Shown piece after piece: positions 44,032 to 51,761 of a stretch of DNA of 64,000 nt. The notes beneath the pieces are model-generated. The model saw only the letters and a program-made list of their open reading frames with translations. It was not told the DNA's origin and made no database searches. Source of the stretch: Muribaculaceae bacterium (GTDB lineage: Bacteria; Bacteroidota; Bacteroidia; Bacteroidales; Muribaculaceae); contig JAFLTW010000001.1 of assembly GCA_022509085.1 (NCBI GenBank), positions 248,001 through 312,000 of the forward strand, given 5' to 3'. A program made the position numbers and the translations under genes. Numbering within the stretch: position 1 is the first letter of the stretch; every line of letters begins with the position of its first letter.

Positions 44032-46827
44032 TTACTTTGCGACACCTACTATCTCTATCTTGTTCTGTCCGTTATAGAGGGTGGTGACAAACTTGTTGAA
44101 GTCGGCAAGTGTCATGGTGTCGAGCGTCTCGCGATAGCCGGTAACCTCGTCGAAGCCGTTTACGTCGAGCACGAGGGCATCGGTCCAGAAGGAGTTGGTG
44201 CGCTCGTTGTTTTCAAACTGCTTGATGGCAGCCTCGCGCACCTTGGCGAAGGTTACCTCGTTGGTGCCGTTCTTCATGATGGTCTCGAATTCCTTGTTGG
44301 CGCGTTCGATGATGGGCTGCATCATCTCCTCGTTGGTCACTACATACCAGTTGATTGTCCACCTGGAGGTGTAGGGGTTGAGGTTGGCAACAGCCATGGG
44401 GCTGTATGTTCCGCCCATCTCCTCACGCAGGGTCTCGAGGAACTTCGAATAGATCACCTCGCCCAGGAGGTCGATCATAATCTGGTTTTTGACGTTGAAC
44501 TCCATACCGGGCTGTGAGATACACTCAAACAGGAATACGGAGGGGTTCTGCGACGGGATGTCGAAGGTCTTGTCGATCTTGCCGTCAACGGGAGTTACGC
44601 TCGTAACGGCCTTCGGAGTTGTCTTCACACCCGTGGAGGGAAGCGAAGCCACATACTGCTCAAGAAGCGGCTTGATGGTGTTGACGTCGATATTACCCAC
44701 AAGGACGAGGGTGTAATCGGCTGCGTTCTTCACGCTCTGGTGGTAGAGGTCAAGAATGCGTGCGTAGTCCATGGTGTTCACTACAGCCAGTGAGAGAGGA
44801 TACATGGCCGGCGATTCCGGATACATCACCTCGTTTCTCTTCTGCTGGAAGATGAATTCGGGGTTGCTCTCCTGGTTGGCGAGGATTGTGCGGAATTGGG
44901 CGAGTGTGGCGTCGTAGGTCTCCTGGTCGGCTGTCACGTCGGTGAAGGCGGCATAGAGGAGCTCGAAGAGCGAGGCTACGTCCTTCACTGTTGAGCGGCC
45001 CTCGAAGAAGTTGGATGAATTTCCGACGGCATAGTTGAGGCTCACTTTCTTGCCGGCGAGGTATTTGCCGAGACGTGTGGGGTTGAAGGGGCCGATCTTG
45101 CTCACCTCAAGTGCCAGGGCCATACCCTGCACATTGGCTGCCTCCGAGGAGGGATAGGTGGCCTTGCCGCCGGGTTTCACCATCTCGAGCATTATCTCGT
45201 CGTTGGCGTAGTCGGTGGACTTCACCACTACCCTTACACCGTTGGAGAGGGTGAACTCTTTCGTGCCGAGGCGGCTTTCTTCTTTCTCGCTTACAATCTT
45301 GCCGGCCTTGGGCATGTTGGAGATGAGGGGCTCTGTGATCACCTCATCCACGTAGGGTTCGTAGTCGGCGCTGATCACGTCGCTCATAGCCTGCATCATG
45401 GCGTTCTCGGCCGGGATGTCGAGCAGGTCGGTGGGCTGTGAGATCACTACTGCCGAGTTCTCGATGTGGAGAAGGCTGGAGGCATATTCGTTGAAGAGCG
45501 CCTCGGGAAGTCCGGGAAGCACCTGTGAAGCCAGGCGATATTCGTTCTCGACGCCCGGTGTGGGTTCGTTGTCGATGAAGTGGCGGATTATCTCCCTGCC
45601 GAGGTTCTCGCTGTCGGTCTTGTCTTTCTCATTGAAGGCTTTCTCATAGTTGGCGAGAAGCTCGTCGCGTACGCGTTGCACCTCAGTGCCCATGAATCCC
45701 GTCTTGCATGCGCGGGCTATGATACCCATGGCTGAGGTGAAGGCATCCAGATAACCTTCTTTCGGGATGATGGTGACATTGAACGCTCCCTTCTGGTCGG
45801 AGACGAGGAATGTGCCTACGCTGACTCCGGCGTATGAATAGGGGCATTCGGGTTTCTGGGCATACTCGCTTAGGCGGTTGTTGATCATGGTGGCCACCAT
45901 CTGCGAAACGATGTTGTCTACTACGTAGGCCATCACTGTATTGCGCATCTCACGCGGGGTGCGTTCGAACTTGAAGTAGGAGTCGATGCGGGGCATCTGG
46001 AGCTCGGGATCCTCGAATGTCACGTAGATGGGGGTGGCGTTGTCGCTGATTGTGGGATAAACGCGCTCGGAGGCGTTGGCAGGCATCTCGATCGTGGAGA
46101 ATAGTGCCTGCACCTTCTGTTCCATCAGTTGGGCGTCGAAGTCGCCGACAATAACGATACCCTGCAGGTCGGGACGATACCATTTCTTATAGTAGTCGCG
46201 GAGCACCTGCGGCGGGAAATTCTTCACGATTTCCATCTTGCCGATGGGCATCTGCTCATACTGGTATTCCTCGTAAAGCTTGGGGAGAAGCGCCGTAAAC
46301 ATGCGGTTGTTGGCATTGTTGCGCTGGATGTACTCGCCCTCTATCACACCTCTCTCCTTATTGATCTCCTCCTCTTCGAGAAGAATCGAACCGCTCCAGT
46401 CGTAAAGCACGAGCAGTACGCTGTCCATCAGTGCGGGGTCGGTGGTGTTGACGTTGTTGATGTTGTAGACTGTCTCGTCGAAGCTCGTGTAGGCGTTGAT
46501 GTCGCTGCCGAAACGGATTCCTTTCGATTCGAGATATCTCAGCATGGCGTCGCCGGGATAGTGCGTGGTGCCGTTGAATGCCATGTGCTCGAGGAAGTGG
46601 GCCAATCCGAGCTGGTCGGGAGTCTCGAGCGATGAGCCTACCTTCTGGGCAATGTAGAAGTTGGCGCGGTTCTTAGGTTCTTCGTTGTGAAGAATGTAAT
46701 AGCTGAGGCCGTTGGGGAGCACTCCGTGGAGCATGTCGGGATTTAGCGGCATCTCCGGATTGTCCTGGGCCTTCGCACCCATGATTCCCAAAAGGAGAAG
46801 CATGGAGAGTAAAAGACGTTTCATCAT
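44032..46827 (-). CDS. M16 family zinc metallopeptidase (pitrilysin-like)
   Basis: A 931-residue secreted protein with a signal peptide (MMKRLLLSMLLLLGIMGAKA). The inverted zinc motif is AHFLEHMAFNGT (H77, E80, H81), with the third ligand in the NKERGVIEGEY region. Two M16 halves are present; the second (from about residue 500, SRLGTKEFTLSNGVRVVVKS) lacks the zinc motif, as in this family. It degrades peptides held inside the clam-shell fold. It lies 64 bases after the LuxR-type gene and upstream of the M3 peptidase; both may process peptides in the periplasm. Confidence 0.94.
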   Translation of the reverse strand: MMKRLLLSMLLLLGIMGAKAQDNPEMPLNPDMLHGVLPNGLSYYILHNEEPKNRANFYIAQKVGSSLETPDQLGLAHFLEHMAFNGTTHYPGDAMLRYLESKGIRFGSDINAYTSFDETVYNINNVNTTDPALMDSVLLVLYDWSGSILLEEEEINKERGVIEGEYIQRNNANNRMFTALLPKLYEEYQYEQMPIGKMEIVKNFPPQVLRDYYKKWYRPDLQGIVIVGDFDAQLMEQKVQALFSTIEMPANASERVYPTISDNATPIYVTFEDPELQMPRIDSYFKFERTPREMRNTVMAYVVDNIVSQMVATMINNRLSEYAQKPECPYSYAGVSVGTFLVSDQKGAFNVTIIPKEGYLDAFTSAMGIIARACKTGFMGTEVQRVRDELLANYEKAFNEKDKTDSENLGREIIRHFIDNEPTPGVENEYRLASQVLPGLPEALFNEYASSLLHIENSAVVISQPTDLLDIPAENAMMQAMSDVISADYEPYVDEVITEPLISNMPKAGKIVSEKEESRLGTKEFTLSNGVRVVVKSTDYANDEIMLEMVKPGGKATYPSSEAANVQGMALALEVSKIGPFNPTRLGKYLAGKKVSLNYAVGNSSNFFEGRSTVKDVASLFELLYAAFTDVTADQETYDATLAQFRTILANQESNPEFIFQQKRNEVMYPESPAMYPLSLAVVNTMDYARILDLYHQSVKNAADYTLVLVGNIDVNTIKPLLEQYVASLPSTGVKTTPKAVTSVTPVDGKIDKTFDIPSQNPSVFLFECISQPGMEFNVKNQIMIDLLGEVIYSKFLETLREEMGGTYSPMAVANLNPYTSRWTINWYVVTNEEMMQPIIERANKEFETIMKNGTNEVTFAKVREAAIKQFENNERTNSFWTDALVLDVNGFDEVTGYRETLDTMTLADFNKFVTTLYNGQNKIEIVGVAK

Positions 46828-46891
46828 TGTTATTGTTTATTTATTTTATGTTATTTCCTATTTTTGTTAGATGTACCGTTGGGTAAAAGGA

Positions 46892-47467
46892 TTAAATTAT
46901 TCCGTTCATCACGGCATAGAGCGAAAGGCCCGATACGCTGTGGATGCCCAGCTTGCCCGAAATGTTTTTCCGGTGGGTAATCACAGTGTTGATCGATATG
47001 CAGAGGGTGTCGGCAATCTCCTTGTTGGTTTTTCCGGCCGCCAGTTCGCGTAGCACTTCGCATTCTCTTTGCGAGAGCCGGGAGTCGTTGGTTTTGTCTA
47101 CCTTTTTTGCCTCTTTGATGATGGAGAGCATGGCGTCTTCTATGTCGGCCTCGTCGCTGTCGAAATAGATGGTGGCGGGCAGGGTGTCTACGAGTCTCAG
47201 CTCCGTATCCTTGAGCATGGCGCGGCGGCTGTGGCGCATCACCACGAGCGTCTGCATCCTGCGCGGAAGGAAGAAGGTGGGGTTGAGAAGATATGCCTCC
47301 GAGTCTACCACGAATGCATCGGCCACATTCTCTTTCGAGGCCACCTCCCCTACGTGGTTGAAGTCGCGGGTCTCCACCTTTGGGAAGAGTCCGGCAATCT
47401 CCCGAAGGCCGAGGCGCTCCAGGATTGTGAGGCCCACCAGGGCAATGCGTATCGTGTCGGAGGCCAT
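46892..47467 (-). CDS. LuxR/FixJ-type transcription regulator with degenerate receiver
   Basis: A 191-residue protein. The C-terminal 60 residues are a LuxR HTH (LSQRECEVLRELAAGKTNKE, IADTLCISINTVITHRKNI). The N-terminal part resembles a receiver (IRIALVGLTILERLGLREIA; ADAFVVDSEAYLLNP), but the usual acidic pair after the first strand is missing (VGLT instead of a DD-type motif), although an aspartate remains in FVVDSEA. It may therefore work without standard phosphorylation. It shares one base with the cyclo-ligase stop and precedes the M16 peptidase. No histidine kinase is nearby. Confidence 0.85.
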   Translation of the reverse strand: MASDTIRIALVGLTILERLGLREIAGLFPKVETRDFNHVGEVASKENVADAFVVDSEAYLLNPTFFLPRRMQTLVVMRHSRRAMLKDTELRLVDTLPATIYFDSDEADIEDAMLSIIKEAKKVDKTNDSRLSQRECEVLRELAAGKTNKEIADTLCISINTVITHRKNISGKLGIHSVSGLSLYAVMNGII

Positions 47468-48018
47468 CAGCCCTGACGGATTATTATGGTTGCGGATTCC
47501 GTAATCACCATGTCCATCGCCACGTCGTGGGGTTCCGAAGGAATTTCATCCACGAGCTGGAAGTTGTAGCCCACTCCTATCTTGGTGGCCTTGGCTGTGG
47601 CAAGCAGGCGGTCGTAGAAACCTTTGCCCCGGCCGAGGCGACGCCCCTTGCGGTCGAAGGCCACCCCGGGCACCACTATCACCTCGATGTCTTCTACGGG
47701 ATACGTGTCTGTGCCGGTGGGTTCCTCGATGTGAAAAGACCCTATCTCAAGCCTTGATTCATCGTAGGGGAGCAATTCCAGGTTTACACCGTTTACTCTC
47801 GGTAGGAAGAATTTCTTCCTGCCTTTCCATTTATGCAGAAACTCCCGGGTTTCCAGCTCGTCCGGAAGTGAATGATACATCAGGATTCTTTCGGCAAGCT
47901 GAAAGGCAGCAGTATGCTCAAGTCTTTCGAATACGGAGCTGGCCGCAGCAAGGCGGTCGGCTTGGTCGAGCATCTGCCGCAGGTCCTTGATTTTTTTCCT
48001 GACTTCGTATTTTGTCAT
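47467..48018 (-). CDS. 5-formyltetrahydrofolate cyclo-ligase
   Basis: A 183-residue enzyme that turns 5-formyl-THF into 5,10-methenyl-THF with ATP. The N-terminus MTKYEVRKKIKDLRQMLDQA, IEVIVVPGVAFDRKGRRLGR and GRGKGFYDRLLA (ATP loop) are family hallmarks, and VGYNFQLVDEIPSEPHDVAM completes the site. It starts 3 bases after the S41 protease stop and shares a base with the LuxR gene. Confidence 0.94.
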   Translation of the reverse strand: MTKYEVRKKIKDLRQMLDQADRLAAASSVFERLEHTAAFQLAERILMYHSLPDELETREFLHKWKGRKKFFLPRVNGVNLELLPYDESRLEIGSFHIEEPTGTDTYPVEDIEVIVVPGVAFDRKGRRLGRGKGFYDRLLATAKATKIGVGYNFQLVDEIPSEPHDVAMDMVITESATIIIRQG

Positions 48019-48021
48019 GGT

Positions 48022-49644
48022 CTATGGTTTCTTTGGTATTATTATCGGAGATTCTCCTCCTTTCAGAGCCTCCATGGCTCTGTCTACGGTTGTGTCTTTC
48101 GTATTCAGTATTTCAACAAACATTGCATACCCTACCACGTCGCGGGCTATCACGGCTTTAAGGTGGTGGAGGATGAGGTCGCGGCTCTGGTTGATGTAAT
48201 ACCATCTTGCCGGCACACCCTTCCCTACGGCAAATTCCACGAAACCCTGCAGAAGGGTGTCGTCGTCAGGCAGACGTGATAGGAACTGTTCCACGGTCTT
48301 TGCCTGGGCAAGCTTCACGCGGTTTTTCTCCGCATAGTCGTATGCATACTGCTGAATGAGGCCGGCATTGGAGACGTTGATGTAGTAGCCGGTGATGCCC
48401 GTGGAATCCTCGGGCACGAAAATGTCGGGCATTATGCCCCCGCCGCCATAGACGGGCCTGCCTCCTGTCGTAAGGAATTCCTTGCTCTTGTCGAGCTTGA
48501 TGCTGTCGGCGCTGTAGAACTCTCCGTGGCTGTAGCGCTCGGAAAGGTCAAGGTCGTATTTGTTGCCCTCGCCGAGTTTATATTCCTTCTGTATTGAACG
48601 TCCGGAGGGAGTGTAATATCGGGCCACCGTAAGGCGCACTGCCGAGTTGTCGGGGAGGGGCAACTGGTTCTGCACGAGGCCCTTCCCGAAGGTGCGGCGC
48701 CCGATCACGAGTCCGCGGTCGTTGTCTTGGATGGCTCCGGCAAAAATCTCTGAAGCAGAGGCGGAAAACTCATCGGTGAGCACCACGAGCTCGGAGTCGA
48801 GGTAGTGCCCCGCGCCGTTGCTGACGGCAAACGATTCGTTCATCGGATTCTTGCCTTTGGTATAGACTATCATCCGGTCGGGGGGTAAAAACTCATTCAC
48901 CATAAGCACGGCCTGGTCGAGGTAGCCGCCCGAATTGCCGCGCAGGTCGATGATGAATTTCTGAGCTCCCTTGGCCTTGAGCAGCATCAGGGCGTTGGTG
49001 AACTCATCGTGGGTGGTGCGGGCAAACTTGCTTACCTTTATATATCCGATTTCTGGTGAGAGCATGTATTTTGCGTCAATGCTCGTCTGGGGCACGTCGC
49101 CGCGTGTCACCTCGAAGGTCAGAGGTTTCTGCGTGTTGGCTCTCTTTATGGTGAGGGTCACTTTGGTGCCTTTCTGGCCCCGCAGATTCTTGTAGACATT
49201 CTCGTTGGTGGCGTTCTTGCCGGTGAGGTCCTCGTTGCCGGCTTTCAGAATCTTGTCGCCCGGGAGCAGTCCTACCTTCTCGGCCGGTCCGCCGGCCACT
49301 ATCTCTATGATGTTTACTGTATCTGAAATCACCTGAAACGACACTCCCACACCGCTGAAGGAGGCCTCCAGCTCATCCGTTACGGTCTCTACGTCGGAGG
49401 CCGGGATATAGACCGAATGAGGGTCGAGCATGGCCAGAAGGCCCGCATAGGTGCCCTCCATGATGGAATCTACCGACACATCGTCGACATACTCGCTCTC
49501 AATCATCCCGAGAAGCATCCTGAGCTTCTCCTCGTTGGGCGATTTTGAGTGGTCATAGAAATTCCTCCCTATGAAAATTCCTCCTATGAGTCCCGCGGCC
49601 AGTACGGCCGGGATCAATGCCATTGTCAGTCTATTTCTGTTCAT
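48022..49644 (-). CDS. S41 family C-terminal processing protease (CtpA-like)
   Basis: A 540-residue protein with an N-terminal signal anchor (MALIPAVLAAGLIGGIFIGR). A PDZ domain (about 85-165, VGVSFQVISDTVNIIEIVAG) precedes the protease domain; the catalytic serine is in VLTDEFSASASEIFAGAI and the lysine in GRRTFGKGLVQ. It likely trims C-termini of periplasmic proteins or lipoproteins. The open frame extends 33 bases upstream, but MNRNRLTMAL gives the anchor a normal start. It overlaps the deaminase gene by 14 bases. Confidence 0.93.
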   Translation of the reverse strand: MNRNRLTMALIPAVLAAGLIGGIFIGRNFYDHSKSPNEEKLRMLLGMIESEYVDDVSVDSIMEGTYAGLLAMLDPHSVYIPASDVETVTDELEASFSGVGVSFQVISDTVNIIEIVAGGPAEKVGLLPGDKILKAGNEDLTGKNATNENVYKNLRGQKGTKVTLTIKRANTQKPLTFEVTRGDVPQTSIDAKYMLSPEIGYIKVSKFARTTHDEFTNALMLLKAKGAQKFIIDLRGNSGGYLDQAVLMVNEFLPPDRMIVYTKGKNPMNESFAVSNGAGHYLDSELVVLTDEFSASASEIFAGAIQDNDRGLVIGRRTFGKGLVQNQLPLPDNSAVRLTVARYYTPSGRSIQKEYKLGEGNKYDLDLSERYSHGEFYSADSIKLDKSKEFLTTGGRPVYGGGGIMPDIFVPEDSTGITGYYINVSNAGLIQQYAYDYAEKNRVKLAQAKTVEQFLSRLPDDDTLLQGFVEFAVGKGVPARWYYINQSRDLILHHLKAVIARDVVGYAMFVEILNTKDTTVDRAMEALKGGESPIIIPKKP

Positions 49645-50086
49645 CTTTCTCCGTTTCTTCAAGCGGGAGATATACAATTTCTATACCAGCTTTTTCAAGC
49701 AGTTCGATTCCTTCGCAGATTCTGTAATATTCCGAAAACACCACCCTCTTGATGCCTGCCTGGATAATCAGCTTGGAGCATTCCATGCATGGGCTCGAGG
49801 TGACATAGAGCGTGGAGCCGTCGCTTGAGTTGTGGCTGCGGGCAACCTTTGTTATGGCGTTGGCCTCGGCGTGGAGCACGTAGGGGTATGTGCGTCCGTC
49901 GGCATCCTCGCAGCAGTTCTCGAATCCCGACGGCGTACCGTTGTAGCCGTCGGATATGATCATGTTTTCCTTTACAAGGATAGCCCCTACCTTGCGGCGT
50001 CGGCAATAGGAGTTTTCACTCCATATGGCCGCCATCCGCAGGTAGCGCCTGTCGATCTGATATTGCTTTTCAGCTAAGTTCGGCAT
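49631..50086 (-). CDS. dCMP deaminase family protein
   Basis: A 151-residue zinc deaminase with YVLHAEANAITKVA (zinc histidine and proton-shuttling glutamate, about 71) and TSSPCMECSKLIIQAG (zinc cysteines, about 99). Extra cysteines in the ISDGYNGTPSGFENCCEDAD region match dCMP deaminases, which make dUMP for thymidylate synthesis. It overlaps trxB by 17 bases upstream and the S41 protease by 14 downstream, a dense arrangement. Confidence 0.9.
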   Translation of the reverse strand: MPNLAEKQYQIDRRYLRMAAIWSENSYCRRRKVGAILVKENMIISDGYNGTPSGFENCCEDADGRTYPYVLHAEANAITKVARSHNSSDGSTLYVTSSPCMECSKLIIQAGIKRVVFSEYYRICEGIELLEKAGIEIVYLPLEETEKDEQK

Positions 50087-51017
50087 TCTCCATCAAGAAT
50101 TTCTCTGCATCCATGGCTGCGCGGCAACCCGTGCCGGCTGCGCATATAGCCTGTCGGTAGCGCGGGTCGGCGCAGTCGCCGGCTGCAAACACACCCTCCA
50201 CATTGGTGTGTGTGGTCGCCCCCTTCACCTTGATATACCCCTCGGCGTCGAGCTCGATGTAGGGCTTGAAGATCTCCGTGTTGGGTCGGTGTCCGATGGC
50301 AAGGAAGAAGCCGTCGATCTCGATGTCAAACACCTGTTCGCGGGGAGTATCCTTGTATTCCACAAGCTTGGCTCCCTCCACTCCGTCTTCGCCGAAGAGG
50401 CCTACGGTGTTGCAGTTGTAAAGTATCTGTATGTTCTCCTTGGCTTCCACGCGCTTCTTCATCACGTCTGATGCCCTGAGATAGTTCTTTCTTACTATCA
50501 TATATACCTTCTTGGCGAGTGTGGAGAGGTAGAGGGCCTCCTCGCAGGCAGTGTCGCCGCCGCCAACCACGGCTACGTTCCTCTTGCGATAGAAGAAACC
50601 GTCGCATGTGGCACAGGCGCTCACTCCCATTCCGCGGTATTTCTCCTCATCGGCAAGTCCGAGATACTTGGCCGAGGCTCCAGTGGATATAATCACTGTC
50701 TCTGCCTCTATCACGTCTCCCCTGTCGTCTTCACATACGAAGGGTCGCTTGCTGAAGTCTACCCTGGTGATCTTGCGGCTCTTGATCTCAGCGCCGAAAC
50801 GCAAGGCCTGGGTGCGGAATTCCTCCATCATCTGGGTGCCTTGCACGCCTTCGGGATAGCCAGGGAAGTTCTCGATCTCCGTGGTCTGCGTCAGCTGACC
50901 GCCGGGTTGGTCGCCCTCATATATTATCGGTGACAGGTTGGCACGGCCCGCATATATGCCTGCCGTGTATCCGGCCGGGCCGGACCCTATGATGAGTACT
51001 CTCGTTTTTTCAGTCAT
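50070..51017 (-). CDS. trxB: thioredoxin reductase
   Basis: A 315-residue flavoprotein with an FAD-binding start (VLIIGSGPAGYTAGIYAGRA), the redox pair CATCDGFFYRKRNVAVVGGG (cysteines near 136 and 139) followed by the NADPH fold, and GVFAAGDCADPRYRQAICAA at the C-terminal FAD site. It reduces thioredoxin with NADPH. It follows lolA by 23 bases and overlaps the deaminase by 17. Confidence 0.97.
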   Translation of the reverse strand: MTEKTRVLIIGSGPAGYTAGIYAGRANLSPIIYEGDQPGGQLTQTTEIENFPGYPEGVQGTQMMEEFRTQALRFGAEIKSRKITRVDFSKRPFVCEDDRGDVIEAETVIISTGASAKYLGLADEEKYRGMGVSACATCDGFFYRKRNVAVVGGGDTACEEALYLSTLAKKVYMIVRKNYLRASDVMKKRVEAKENIQILYNCNTVGLFGEDGVEGAKLVEYKDTPREQVFDIEIDGFFLAIGHRPNTEIFKPYIELDAEGYIKVKGATTHTNVEGVFAAGDCADPRYRQAICAAGTGCRAAMDAEKFLMENAELS

Positions 51018-51040
51018 ATCGGTATCGTCTTTTAATAAGG

Positions 51041-51676
51041 TTATCTCATGTCAACTATCGTGACGTTGGGGTATTTCGATTTGGGATACTTGAAGTCAGC
51101 ATCTGCTATCGAGCCGTTGAGCTTGATGTTGCTGACATTCATCACTATGGCATCCCCGGCCGTCGGTGTCAGCTTTATGGTCTTGGGTAGCAAGGTCTTT
51201 GAATCGAGGTCTATCACCACGTTCTTTACCCCCGAACCGGATGATTTCGGAATCAGCACCACCGTCTCCACTCCTGCCTTCTTGGTTTTGGTGCCAGAAA
51301 TTTTATAATCGGAAGCACTCTGAAGGTAAAGCAGCGGGTTCACCTCGATGAGCTCCGCTTTAGTGGGGCGGAAGATCGTGGTCTGCTTTTTCGAGGGGTT
51401 GAGGGTGTAGAGTTCCTTGCCGTCAAACCAGTTGGAGGTGACGTTGGAGATGATGGCAAACTTGTCGCCCTTGCTTTTTATCGTTCCTTTTACGGTGCTA
51501 CCGTTGAGTGTCATGCTGAAGTCAGCCGATAGCGATGTGGCTCCGCGCAGTTTTGCGCTCGCCTTCGAGAATGCCTCGGAGGGGGTGAGAGCAAACGATG
51601 ATAATGCCAGCAAAAGGCAACCCAGAGTCATTAACCAACGACCCTGCTTCAGATCTAAAATACGTCTGGTCTTCAT
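51041..51676 (-). CDS. lolA: outer-membrane lipoprotein carrier LolA-like protein
   Basis: A 211-residue protein with an N-terminal signal peptide (WLMTLGCLLLALSSFAL) and the LolA beta-sheet sequence: LSADFSMTLNGSTVKGTIKS, NWFDGKELYTLNPSKKQTTI and IDLDSKTLLPKTIKLTPTAG. LolA carries lipoproteins through the periplasm. It lies next to ftsK, as also seen in many proteobacteria, which supports the call. An 85-base gap separates it from ftsK. Confidence 0.87.
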   Translation of the reverse strand: MKTRRILDLKQGRWLMTLGCLLLALSSFALTPSEAFSKASAKLRGATSLSADFSMTLNGSTVKGTIKSKGDKFAIISNVTSNWFDGKELYTLNPSKKQTTIFRPTKAELIEVNPLLYLQSASDYKISGTKTKKAGVETVVLIPKSSGSGVKNVVIDLDSKTLLPKTIKLTPTAGDAIVMNVSNIKLNGSIADADFKYPKSKYPNVTIVDMR

Positions 51677-51761
51677 AGTCTTTGCTTTTTATATAACGAT
51701 TAGACTGTAAAGTATGTTTTGGGTTACCCTTTTCTATTCACAAAAAATGTTAAACAGAGGT

